Assembly: GCF_032911445.1 (NCBI RefSeq)
Contig: NZ_JAWJEJ010000001.1
Coordinates: 2,232,001-2,296,000, forward strand
Source: Sphingomonas sp. HF-S4
Lineage (GTDB): Bacteria; Pseudomonadota; Alphaproteobacteria; Sphingomonadales; Sphingomonadaceae
Direction of reading: 5' to 3'
Length of the DNA: 64,000 nt
Position 1 is the stretch's first letter. Each line of letters opens with the position of its first letter. The position numbers were made by a program, and so were the translations under genes. The notes under the pieces were generated by a model. The model was not told the DNA's origin, ran no database searches, and saw only the letters and a program-made list of their open reading frames with translations. Shown piece by piece: positions 45,354 through 53,373 of this stretch.

Positions 45354-47834
45354 CTACTCGTAGCGGAGCGCGTGGATGGGATTGGTACGGGCGACGCGCA
45401 GCGACTGGCCGGCGACGGTGACGATCGCGATGGCGAGCGCAAGCAGCCCGGCGAGCACGAAAGGCCCCGGCGTCAGCGCGATGCGGATGTCGAAGGTGTT
45501 GAGCCATTCGCGCATCGCCCACCAGGCAATTGGCCAGGCGATCAGGTTCGCCAGCACCACCGGCTTGCTGAACTGCCAGACGAGCAACCGGACGATGTCA
45601 CGCACCTTGGCGCCCAGCACTTTGCGGATTCCGATCTCCTTGGTCCGCCGCTCGGTCGCGAACGAGGCGAGGCTGTAGAGCCCGAGGCACGCGATCAGCA
45701 CCGCGAGCGCCGAGAAGCCCGCGAACAGCGCGCCGCGCGCGCGGTCGGCGTCATAGAGCTCGCGGACGATATCGTCGGCGAAGCGCGCCTCGAACGGAAT
45801 CTCGGGCTCGAACCTGCGCCAGACCTTGTTGAGCGCCGCCATCACTTCGCCGGGACGGGCGTTGGCGTAGCGAACCAGCACGATACTGGTCTGCGGAGGA
45901 TCATAGGCGTAGACGGTGGGTTCGATCGCGTCCCGCGCGGTGCGGAAGCGGCTGTTGTCGACCACCCCGACGATCGTCGCGGGGACCAGAAAGTCGCCTG
46001 CGATGGCGATCCGCACATTCTGGCCTACTGCCGCCTGTGGCGCGCGATAGCCGAAGGCAGTAGCCGCAGCCCGATTGAGCACCACGTTTACGCTGCGCCC
46101 CGGGACGATATTCCCCTCCGGACCTCGCGCACGATCGGCGGCGAAGCGCTCGCCGAGCAGACGACCGGCAAGCGGCGTTATGCCCAATGTCGAAAGCAAG
46201 TCCGCATCGATCGCATACAGCCCCATCGAGACATAGTTGCCATAGGAAGGGACGCCCGGCCCCTGCATCAGCCGGATCGACTTGAGTGGCGACCCCAACG
46301 CCAGACCGGAGCGACCAACGCCGGTTACCCCCGGTATCTTGAGCAGTTCGGTGCGCGCCGCCTCATATTCGCTGCCTTGCGTAAAGCGCCACGCATTGGC
46401 GATCTGCACCAGACCGTCTCGCCGATAGCCGGCATCGACTGTCTCGACATACCGGGTCTGCGCATAGATCACCCAAGTCGAGACGATCAGCCCGATCGCG
46501 ATGGCGAACTGGAACAGCACCAGCGCGGTGCGGAACCGCCCATTACCCGGCGTCTCGATCGAGGACTTATTGGCGCGCAGCACCTCGGCAGGCTGGAAGC
46601 GACTGAGATAGAATGCGGGATAGAGCCCGCCCAGCGATCCAGTCGCCGCGAACAGGGCCAGCGCGGGCCAGAACATCCCGTCCGCCCCCAGATAGGCGAT
46701 TCGCAGATCCGCGCCGATCCAGCCCGAGAGCCACGGGGTCGCCAGTTCGACGATCGTCAGCGCCAGCAGCATCGCGATCAGCGCCATGACTACGCTCTCG
46801 CCGAGGAACTGCACGATCAATTGCACGCGCGACGCCCCGAGCACTTTCCGCAGCGCTACTTCGCGGGCACGCTGAGTAGCGCGCGCAGTCGCTAGGTTGA
46901 CGAAGTTCATCACTGCCATGCCCAGCGTCAGCAGCGCGACGATCGCGAAAGTGGCAAGCGCACGCGGATCGCCGCCGGGGACCAGCGCACCTTCCTGGAT
47001 CGTCCCGAGATGGACGTCGCCGAGCGACGTAAGCCGGAAATCGAAGAGATCGGACATCGTCGCATTCTTGCCGTCGATCATCTCGTCCGGGATCGCGCGC
47101 TTCTCCCAGGCGGGAAGCCCGGCGTTGATCGACGCGGCGCCGGCGGCGCCCCCCGCAGCGTTTTGGCGAAGCTTGACGTAATGCTGCTGGTTCAGATTTC
47201 CCCAGCCCCGATAGAGTATCTGGGCAGGATCCTCACGGAAGAGGAGGCTGAGCTTGAGGCTGGTGTTGCGCGGCAGATCACGCAGCACACCGCTTACCCG
47301 ATAGTCACGCTTGCCGGAGCCCGCACCCAGGCTCAGCAGCTTGCCCAGCGCGTCGGCGGTTCCGAACTGACGCATCGCCTCGCTCTGCGTGAGTACAATC
47401 GAATTGGTGTCGCGCAACGCGGTTGCGGCCGATCCTTGCACGAACGGCAAGGCAAAGACCTGGAAGAAGGCCGGGTCGACGGTGGTGGAATCGATGAATA
47501 TCGGCTGGCCGGCCTGTTCGGTGACGGTCTTCCCCGGCGAAACCGATGTGATCGTCTCGACCTGCGGGAATGCGTCGCCCAGCATCGCGCGCAGCGGATA
47601 CGGGCTGGTCTGGGTGTAGACGAGCGGCTGGCCGGGTGGATGGATCGTCGACTGGACCTGGTAGATCCGCTCGCTCTCCGGCAGCCAGGCGTCATAGCTG
47701 CGCTCATAGCGCACATAGTTGAGGATCAGCAGGCAGCCGGCGAGGCCGAGCGCAAGCCCGCCGATGTTGATCGCGGCATAGACGCGATTGCGAGCCAACA
47801 GCCGCAACGCGATCTTCAGATAGTGATGCCACAT
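45354..47834 (-). CDS. ABC exporter permease, MacB/FtsX type, paralogue (826 aa)
   Basis: Same architecture as the downstream permease: N-terminal MWHHYLKIALRLLARNRVYAAINIGGLALGLAG, two periplasmic domains, coupling helices NLATARATQRAREVALRKVLGA and RRTKEIGIRKVLGAK, and a C-terminus RVARTNPIHALRYE almost identical to its neighbour's. The two probably form a heterodimer around the shared ATPase. The start at 47834 avoids 44 upstream residues that are read from a repeat. The gap to the next permease is 10 bases. Substrate unknown; relatives export peptides, lipids or toxic compounds. Confidence 0.92.
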   Translation of the reverse strand: MWHHYLKIALRLLARNRVYAAINIGGLALGLAGCLLILNYVRYERSYDAWLPESERIYQVQSTIHPPGQPLVYTQTSPYPLRAMLGDAFPQVETITSVSPGKTVTEQAGQPIFIDSTTVDPAFFQVFALPFVQGSAATALRDTNSIVLTQSEAMRQFGTADALGKLLSLGAGSGKRDYRVSGVLRDLPRNTSLKLSLLFREDPAQILYRGWGNLNQQHYVKLRQNAAGGAAGAASINAGLPAWEKRAIPDEMIDGKNATMSDLFDFRLTSLGDVHLGTIQEGALVPGGDPRALATFAIVALLTLGMAVMNFVNLATARATQRAREVALRKVLGASRVQLIVQFLGESVVMALIAMLLALTIVELATPWLSGWIGADLRIAYLGADGMFWPALALFAATGSLGGLYPAFYLSRFQPAEVLRANKSSIETPGNGRFRTALVLFQFAIAIGLIVSTWVIYAQTRYVETVDAGYRRDGLVQIANAWRFTQGSEYEAARTELLKIPGVTGVGRSGLALGSPLKSIRLMQGPGVPSYGNYVSMGLYAIDADLLSTLGITPLAGRLLGERFAADRARGPEGNIVPGRSVNVVLNRAAATAFGYRAPQAAVGQNVRIAIAGDFLVPATIVGVVDNSRFRTARDAIEPTVYAYDPPQTSIVLVRYANARPGEVMAALNKVWRRFEPEIPFEARFADDIVRELYDADRARGALFAGFSALAVLIACLGLYSLASFATERRTKEIGIRKVLGAKVRDIVRLLVWQFSKPVVLANLIAWPIAWWAMREWLNTFDIRIALTPGPFVLAGLLALAIAIVTVAGQSLRVARTNPIHALRYE

Positions 47835-47850
47835 GTCCGATCCCCTTCTT

Positions 47851-47959
47851 TCCCTCTCCGCTTCCGGAAGAGGGTCGGGGAGAGGGGCGTATCCGCGAGG
47901 GATTCGCTTGGGATGACCTCCCCCCTCCCCTGCCCTCCCTCCCGAAGGAGAGAGGGAGT
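47851..47959. repeat. Palindromic repeat between ATPase and permease genes
   Basis: C/T-rich and G/A-rich arms (CCCTCTCC near 47852, GGAGAGGGG near 47879, then CCTCCCCCCTCCCCTGCCCTCCCTCC and GGAGAGAGGG to 47957) can fold on each other. It separates the ATPase gene from the first permease within the operon and makes a false N-terminal extension of that permease. Confidence 0.7.
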
Positions 47960-47962
47960 GCG

Positions 47963-48643
47963 TCACGCCGCCCGACGCCGCTCCTGCAGAATTCGCCCAT
48001 CGAGCATGCTCACGATCCGCCCGGCATAATCGGCATGCGCGGCCGAGTGCGTCACCATCACAATCGTCGAACCCTCGCCGTTCAGGGTCTGGAGCATCCG
48101 CATCACTTCCTCGCCGTGATGCGTGTCGAGATTGCCAGTCGGCTCGTCGGCAAGGATCAGCTTGGGGTTAGCGACCAGCGCGCGGGCGACTGCGACACGC
48201 TGCTGCTGTCCACCCGAGAGCTGGCTGGGGCGATGCCTGGCACGGTGGGCGATGCCGACCTTGTCCATCACCTCATCGACACGGCGCTTGCGCTCCGAGG
48301 CCGATATATTGTGATAGAGCAGCGCCAGCTCGACATTGTCGCGGACGCTTAGTTCGTCGACTAGGTTGAAGCTCTGGAAGATGAAGCCGATGCTCTCCTT
48401 CCGCACGTCGGCGAGCTTGCTCTCGGAGAGCCCGGCGACTTCCTTGCCGTTGAACACGTACGAGCCGCTCGACGGGCTATCGAGCATCCCGATCATGTTG
48501 AGCAGCGTCGACTTGCCGCAGCCCGAAGGGCCCATGATCGCGACGAACTCGCCCTCGGCGATTTCGAGGTCGATCGCGTCGAGCGCGGTCGTCTGGACCG
48601 AGTCGGTGCGGTAGACCTTGGATAGTTCGCGCATGTTCAGCAT
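47963..48643 (-). CDS. ABC exporter ATPase, MacB/LolD type
   Basis: The 226-aa ATPase has Walker [10 protein letters not shown] (about 38-46), the Q loop [14 protein letters not shown], the signature [15 protein letters not shown], Walker [13 protein letters not shown] and the H loop [12 protein letters not shown]. All motifs are intact. It pairs with the two permeases downstream and the HlyD-like protein upstream (17-base gap), making a tripartite or MacB-like exporter. Confidence 0.95.
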   Translation of the reverse strand: MLNMRELSKVYRTDSVQTTALDAIDLEIAEGEFVAIMGPSGCGKSTLLNMIGMLDSPSSGSYVFNGKEVAGLSESKLADVRKESIGFIFQSFNLVDELSVRDNVELALLYHNISASERKRRVDEVMDKVGIAHRARHRPSQLSGGQQQRVAVARALVANPKLILADEPTGNLDTHHGEEVMRMLQTLNGEGSTIVMVTHSAAHADYAGRIVSMLDGRILQERRRAA

Positions 48644-48659
48644 CGGATTCCCTCTCAGG

Positions 48660-49910
48660 CTATTGGGTCAGGTCCAGGCGCGTCTTGTCGGCGTACCCCG
48701 TATAGGGCGAGGTCAGCACCTTCTCTCCGGGCTCAAGCCCTTCAAGAACCTCGATAAATTCGGCATTTCGGCGACCCAGGCGGACCTGGCGCTTGACCGC
48801 GCTGCCGCCATTCGGGGTCACCACGAAGATCCAGCTGCCGCCGGTCTCGTTGTAGAAGGCGCCGTTGGGGACAAGCAGTGCAGGCGCAGGATCGCCGAGC
48901 GTCAGGCGCGCCTGCATCGTCTGGCCGCGCTGGATATTGGCCGGTTCCGCCCCGATAAACTGCAAATCGACCTGGAATTGGCCGTTTTGGACCTGCGGAT
49001 AGATTTTCGTGACGCGTGCCGCATAGCGCTTGCCGCCGAAATCTAGGCTGGCGCGCTGCTGGAGCTGGACGCGGCCAAGATAGAATTCGTCGACTCCGGC
49101 GATCAGCTTGTTGCGCCCGGGACTGTCGATCTGCCCCACCCGCTCGCCGCGCTGGAGCGACTGGCCGACCTGCACCGAGAACCCCGACAATTGCCCCGCC
49201 ACCGGCGCGCGGAGCTGGAGCGCGTCGAGATTGGCCCGGGCGATGCCGAGCCCAGACTGCATCGATTGCGCCGCCGCCTGCTGCTGGGTGAGTTGGCTGG
49301 ACTGGAGCCGCGCGTCGGTCGCCTGGCTGCGCTTGAGCGCCGCGTAATTGCGCTGGCGATATTCGTAGTCTGCGGCGGTATCGTCGAACTGCTTGGCCGT
49401 GACGAAGCCGCGCGCGGCAAGCGGCTTCTCGCGCTCATATTGGCGGCGTGCCTTGTCGAGCGCCAGCCCGGCCTCGAGCACCGCGCGCTCGTTGGTGAGC
49501 CGGGTCTGCGCCAGCGCCAGCTCCTGACTGCGCATATTGTTGATCTGCTGCTCGACTTCGGTCTGGCGCGCGAGCGTCGAGAGCTGAAGCTCGGCATTGG
49601 AAAGCAGCGCGATCGGCTGCCCTTGTGCGACGGTCGCCCCGTCCTCGACGAGCATCTTCTCCACCCGCCCGCCCTCGACCGCGTCGATATAGACGGTGAG
49701 CAGCGGCGTAACGCGCGCGCGCAACGGAATGAAATCGTCGAACGTGCCGCGGGTGACGCTCGATACCGTGACATGGTCGGCGCCGACGGTCTGGCTGGAT
49801 CCCGAGGGCGCGAACCACCAGAACAGCAGCGCCGTGATCAGCACCGCGCCCCCCGCAAGCGCGGCCTTGACCTTGATCGAGAGCCTGCGCGTCTCGACGA
49901 TCTGGTCCAT
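48660..49910 (-). CDS. HlyD/RND-type periplasmic adaptor of the ABC exporter
   Basis: The adaptor links the inner membrane ABC complex to an outer membrane channel. After one membrane anchor (about residues 14-34), it shows a split lipoyl domain (EGGRVEKMLVEDGATVAQGQPIALL and LRAPVAGQLSGFSVQVGQSL), a long coiled-coil hairpin between them and a beta-barrel domain. The ATG at 49910 (MDQIVETRRLS, 416 aa) is preferred. An in-frame ATG at 49967 would lie at or before the predicted sigma54 start site (about 49962). It is first in the exporter operon. Confidence 0.9.
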   Translation of the reverse strand: MDQIVETRRLSIKVKAALAGGAVLITALLFWWFAPSGSSQTVGADHVTVSSVTRGTFDDFIPLRARVTPLLTVYIDAVEGGRVEKMLVEDGATVAQGQPIALLSNAELQLSTLARQTEVEQQINNMRSQELALAQTRLTNERAVLEAGLALDKARRQYEREKPLAARGFVTAKQFDDTAADYEYRQRNYAALKRSQATDARLQSSQLTQQQAAAQSMQSGLGIARANLDALQLRAPVAGQLSGFSVQVGQSLQRGERVGQIDSPGRNKLIAGVDEFYLGRVQLQQRASLDFGGKRYAARVTKIYPQVQNGQFQVDLQFIGAEPANIQRGQTMQARLTLGDPAPALLVPNGAFYNETGGSWIFVVTPNGGSAVKRQVRLGRRNAEFIEVLEGLEPGEKVLTSPYTGYADKTRLDLTQ

Positions 49911-49972
49911 CCCGCTTCCGCTGACCGGACGATCCGATTTCTGCATGCGAACGACACCCATGCTCATGGCTT

Positions 49973-49988
49973 AGCAACCCCCATGCCA
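49973..49988 (-). promoter_or_regulatory. Sigma54 (-24/-12) promoter of the ABC exporter operon
   Basis: On the minus strand the sequence TGGCATG-GGGG-TTGCT (49988-49973) matches the sigma54 consensus TGGCAYR-N4-TTGCW at every position. The predicted start is near 49962, about 50 bases before the chosen adaptor ATG. A sigma54-family activator is encoded next door. Confidence 0.82.
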
Positions 49989-50019
49989 GTCGCGGATCCC
50001 AGCGCCGCGCCGAGACTGG

Positions 50020-50247
50020 TCACAGCAGCGCCCCCGTACAAGCGTTCGAATTCGGACATTTCTGTCCGAAATCGAACGCGACATGGATCGATGCGGCGCC
50101 GAGCTGGAGCAGTGCGTGGCCGCTATGGCCGCGAACGGCGATGTCGAGCGCAGCACGCGGCTTGCCCGAAAATGCCAGTGCGGCGCAGGCGAGCACGCAG
50201 AGCAGGATCGCGTTTCTCGCCAATTTTCCGCGTCCGTTGCCAAACAC
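50020..50247 (-). CDS. Doubtful small secreted protein (75 aa)
   Basis: A GTG-started frame with a signal-like N-terminus (KLARNAILLCVLACAALAFSGKPRA) and a tail with two cysteines (KCPNSNACTG). No ribosome site is evident, no family is recognised, and its 3' end overlaps the inverted repeat read here as an enhancer. It may be real, or a by-chance frame in a regulatory region. Confidence 0.28.
   Translation of the reverse strand: MFGNGRGKLARNAILLCVLACAALAFSGKPRAALDIAVRGHSGHALLQLGAASIHVAFDFGQKCPNSNACTGALL
50042..50079. promoter_or_regulatory. 17-bp inverted repeat, candidate upstream activating site
   Basis: The arms GCGTTCGAATTCGGACA (50042-50058) and TGTCCGAAATCGAACGC (50063-50079) are reverse complements at 16 of 17 positions around a TTTC spacer. 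The centre is about 98 bases upstream of the predicted sigma54 start at 49962, the usual enhancer distance. It is the likely target of the Fis-type helix-turn-helix of the adjacent response regulator. It is also about 430 bases upstream of the predicted regulator start. Confidence 0.7.
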
Positions 50248-50316
50248 CTGCGTGATCCCCGCTTCGAGTTACCGGTGCTTTCTTCAGCAGGAGTTGTGCC
50301 AAGTGCGCTGCAAGCA

Positions 50317-50453
50317 CCCCTCCCGGAAAGGGAGGGACTGGGGGTGGGTGCGAGCCGAAGGCCAGCTTTTTCCAAGACTTAAGCCGCAGGCGGGCATCGA
50401 GCCACGCCTGCGGCTGAACCCACCCCTCGATCCCCTCCCTTGCAGGGAGGGGA
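50317..50453. repeat. Composite palindromic repeat upstream of the regulator gene
   Basis: An outer hairpin CCCTCCC/GGGAGGG (50318-50336) is followed by CTGGGGGTGGGTGCG, a variable centre with a GCCGCAGGCG/CGCCTGCGGC stem, AACCCACCCCT, and a closing hairpin (50433-50453). The same order recurs at 53228-53371, after the kinase gene. The remainder of the gap (49968-50519) holds the regulatory sites and a doubtful small frame. Confidence 0.82.
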
Positions 50454-50465
50454 GGAGAAGCTGAT

Positions 50466-50481
50466 TGGCACGCAAATTGAT
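50466..50481 (+). promoter_or_regulatory. Sigma54-like promoter of the two-component genes
   Basis: TGGCACG-CAAA-TTGAT has a perfect -24 half and correct spacing, but the -12 half reads TTGA rather than TTGC. The predicted start is near 50492, 28 bases before the regulator ATG. This suggests autoregulation by the encoded activator. The -12 deviation lowers confidence. Confidence 0.55.
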
Positions 50482-50519
50482 TGTCCGGAAGCGCACAGCC
50501 GCTGTACGGGAGTGAACGG

Positions 50520-51914
50520 ATGGGGAGCGGGCCCGAATTCGATTATTGCGTCGTGATCGACGACGACGACGACATCCTGATGGCGTCGCGGCTATTGCTG
50601 CGCCGGCTGTTCGCCGAAGTCGCCACTGCGCGCAGCCCCGACGAGGCATTTCCGCTGATCGAGACGCGCACACCCGACGTGGTGCTGCTCGACGCCAATT
50701 TCGCGCGCGGGGCGACCGATGCTGCCGAGGGGCTCGCCTGGCTCGAGAAGTTGCTCGGCGTGGATCCCGAGATGGTGGTGGTAATGATCACCGCGCATGC
50801 CGGGGTGCAGGTCGCGGTGGCGGCGATGAAGCGCGGCGCGACCGATTTCGTCTCCAAGCCGTGGTCGAACGACAAATTGCTCGCCACCGTCCGCACCGCG
50901 GCGGCACTGCGCCGATCGCGCAAGGCGGCAGTCGCAGGCGGCGCAGCCCCCGTCCCAGCCTCGCCGGTGGTCGCGGGATCGGCGCTGCTCGGCAAGTCGC
51001 CGGCGATGGCGCGCGTCCATTCGCTGATCGCCCGCGCCGCGCCGACCGATGCCAATGTGCTGGTGCTTGGCGAGAACGGCACCGGCAAGGAACTCGCCGC
51101 GCGCGAATTGCACCGACAGTCGCTGCGCGCGAACGAGGTGATGCTCACCGTCGATCTGGGCGCGGTATCCGAGGATCTGATCGATTCCGAGTTGTTCGGC
51201 CATGTGAAGGGCGCCTTCACCGATGCACGCGCCGACCGCGTCGGCCGCATCCAGGCCGCCGATGGGGGTACGCTGTTCCTCGACGAGATCGGCAATCTGC
51301 CGCTGCGGCTCCAGCCCAAATTGCTCACCGTGCTCGAACAGCGCCAGGTCACCCCGGTCGGCGCCAATCGGCCGGTGCCCGTCGATATCCGCGTGATCGC
51401 CGCGACCAACCTGCCGCTGGAAAAACTCCACGACGAGCGGCATTTCCGTCAGGATCTGCTGTTCCGGCTCAACACCGTCGAGATCGACTTGCCGCCTTTA
51501 CGCGAGCGGCTGGAGGACGTGCCCGAACTGATCGAGCATTATCTAGGCCATTATGCCCGCCGCTATGGCCGTGCTGTGCCCCAGATCGGCGCCGCGGCGC
51601 GCGCGACCCTGCTCTCCCACGACTGGCCGGGCAATGTCCGAGCGCTGCGCCACGCGCTGGAGCGGGCCGTAATCCTGGCGCGCGACGTGCCGCTCGAGCC
51701 CGAGGACTTCGCCCTGGTCGCGAGCCCCGCGCGGATCGCACCCGCCGCGGTGGTCCCGCCGCGCCCCGTCGATGACCTCAACCTCGATCGCGTCGAGCGC
51801 CGGCTGGTCGAGGAAGCGCTGCGGAAGCACGGCTACAATATCTCGCTCGCCGCCAATGCACTCGGACTGTCGCGCGCCGCGCTCTATCGCCGCATGGAGA
51901 AGCATGGGCTTTGA
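50520..51914 (+). CDS. Sigma54-dependent type response regulator with GAFTDA variant loop (464 aa)
   Basis: A receiver domain (1-125) has the acidic pocket around D14-D18, phospho-acceptor D58, T91 and K113. An AAA+ domain follows with Walker A GENGTGKE (184-191), the sigma54-contact loop, Walker B LFLDEIG (252-258) and R-finger regions. The C-terminal Fis-type helix-turn-helix is ISLAANALGLSRAALYRRM. The contact loop reads GAFTDA (231-236) in place of GAFTGA. The ATG at 50520 is preferred to a TTG at 50481. It overlaps the kinase gene by 11 bases and is divergent from the ABC exporter operon, its probable target. Confidence 0.94.
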   Translation: MGSGPEFDYCVVIDDDDDILMASRLLLRRLFAEVATARSPDEAFPLIETRTPDVVLLDANFARGATDAAEGLAWLEKLLGVDPEMVVVMITAHAGVQVAVAAMKRGATDFVSKPWSNDKLLATVRTAAALRRSRKAAVAGGAAPVPASPVVAGSALLGKSPAMARVHSLIARAAPTDANVLVLGENGTGKELAARELHRQSLRANEVMLTVDLGAVSEDLIDSELFGHVKGAFTDARADRVGRIQAADGGTLFLDEIGNLPLRLQPKLLTVLEQRQVTPVGANRPVPVDIRVIAATNLPLEKLHDERHFRQDLLFRLNTVEIDLPPLRERLEDVPELIEHYLGHYARRYGRAVPQIGAAARATLLSHDWPGNVRALRHALERAVILARDVPLEPEDFALVASPARIAPAAVVPPRPVDDLNLDRVERRLVEEALRKHGYNISLAANALGLSRAALYRRMEKHGL

Positions 51915-53223
51915 CCAGCGCTTCACGATCGGGCTGCTCGCCTGGATCGCCGCGCTGATGGCCGCGCTGGTGGCGTGCATCGCCGCATTCGCGACTCCCG
52001 GGCTCGGCGCCGCGCGCATCGTCGCGCTGGCGACCGCTGCCGCGATCTTCGCCGGTCTGTGGCACCACATCACCCGCACCAACCGGACCGTCGCGCGCTT
52101 CGTCGAGGCGCTCAAGTTCGGCGACACCGCGCTCCAGTTCGATGCGCAAGGCGGCGCGGGCTTCCAGGCGCTCGGCGCGTCGCTCAACGAAGCGCTCGAC
52201 CGGTTGCGCGGCGAGCAGCGGCGTATCGCCGGCGAGCTGCGCTATCTCGACGCGCTGGTCGACGATATGCCGGTAGCGGTACTGACCGTAGATGCCACAG
52301 GCCATGTCACCCGCGCCAACAAGGCGGCGCGCCGGCTCTTTGCCGGCGAACATGGGGGGCTGCCCGAGGAGTATGCGATCTACAGCGCTACGTTCGCACG
52401 ACGCCTTGCGAACGGTTCGCAAAACGAAGAGATATTGATCCTCAATATCAATGGACGGTCGCAGCGAATGCTGGTGCGCGGAGCAACGCTCGAACGGCTA
52501 GGCCAGCGCACGCATGCAGTCAGCGTCCAGCCGATCCAGGGAGCGCTCGACGCCGTCGAGATGGCGGCGCAGACCGACCTCGTCCGGGTGCTGACGCACG
52601 AGATCCTCAATTCGCTGACCCCGGTGACGTCGCTCGCGGCGACCGCGGCGGACCTGCTCGGCGATCGCGACCTTTCTTCCGATCCGCGCGTCGGCGATGC
52701 GCGCACCGCGGTCGAGACGCTGGCGCGGCGAGCCCGCGGGCTGAGCCATTTCATCGAGGCGTATCGCGCCGTGGCGCAGACCCCGGAGATCAAGCGCCAG
52801 CGCTTCGCCGCGCGCCCCTGGGCCGACGAGCTCGCCCGAATCTTTTCCGCCAAGGCGCCGGACGTGCCGTTGTCGGTCGAAGTTGCGCCCGAGGCGCTTG
52901 CACTGGAAGCCGATCCCGATCTGCTCGCGCAGGTGGTCATCAACCTGATGCAGAACGCCGCGCAGGCAATGCAGGATGCCGAGGCGCCACGGCTGGTGCT
53001 ACGGCTGTCGGGCGGCGCCACGACGGTGATCGAAGTCGAAGACAATGGCCCCGGGGTGCCCGAAAGCCTGCGCCAAGACGTGTTCCTGCCCTTCTTCACC
53101 ACCCGCGCGGCGGGAACCGGCGTGGGGCTAAACCTCGCCCGCCAGATCGTCATCGCGCATGGCGGTGCGATCGACGTGCGCGATGCGCCGGGCGGCGGGG
53201 CGCTGTTTCGGATCGTGCTTTAA
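51904..53223 (+). CDS. Sensor histidine kinase, NtrY-like (439 aa)
   Basis: Two membrane helices (about 8-30 and 35-55) with a very short periplasmic loop suggest sensing in or near the membrane. A linker and PAS-like domain (about 115-215) follow. The phospho-acceptor is H232 in VRVLTHEILNSLTPV. The ATPase domain has the N box NLMQNAAQAM, EDNGPGVP and GVGLNLARQIVIAHGG. It is the cognate partner of the overlapping response regulator. A gap with a repeat follows. Confidence 0.93.
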   Translation: MGFDQRFTIGLLAWIAALMAALVACIAAFATPGLGAARIVALATAAAIFAGLWHHITRTNRTVARFVEALKFGDTALQFDAQGGAGFQALGASLNEALDRLRGEQRRIAGELRYLDALVDDMPVAVLTVDATGHVTRANKAARRLFAGEHGGLPEEYAIYSATFARRLANGSQNEEILILNINGRSQRMLVRGATLERLGQRTHAVSVQPIQGALDAVEMAAQTDLVRVLTHEILNSLTPVTSLAATAADLLGDRDLSSDPRVGDARTAVETLARRARGLSHFIEAYRAVAQTPEIKRQRFAARPWADELARIFSAKAPDVPLSVEVAPEALALEADPDLLAQVVINLMQNAAQAMQDAEAPRLVLRLSGGATTVIEVEDNGPGVPESLRQDVFLPFFTTRAAGTGVGLNLARQIVIAHGGAIDVRDAPGGGALFRIVL

Positions 53224-53227
53224 ACTC

Positions 53228-53371
53228 CACTCCCTGAAAGGGAGGGGCTGGGGGTGGGTGCGCGCGTCTGCGCGCCCAAAAGACTCCATCGCCCAGCACA
53301 AAGCGCCGCGCAGGGCATCGAGCCCTGCCCGACGCTAAACCCACCCCTAACCCCTCCCTTGCAGGGAGGGG
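53228..53371. repeat. Composite palindromic repeat after the kinase gene
   Basis: Same arrangement as 50317-50453: a CTCCCTGAAAGGGAG hairpin, CTGGGGGTGGGTGCG, a variable centre with small hairpins, AACCCACCCCTAACCCC and a closing hairpin CCCTCCC-TTGCA-GGGAGGG. Together the two copies bracket the regulator and kinase genes. It ends 2 bases before the convergent gspK stop codon. Confidence 0.85.
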
Positions 53372-53373
53372 AA

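Noticed and set aside
49911..49967. Longer start for the adaptor gene at ATG 49967
   Set aside because: It would lie at or upstream of the predicted sigma54 start site. The ATG at 49910 gives the usual adaptor N-terminus.
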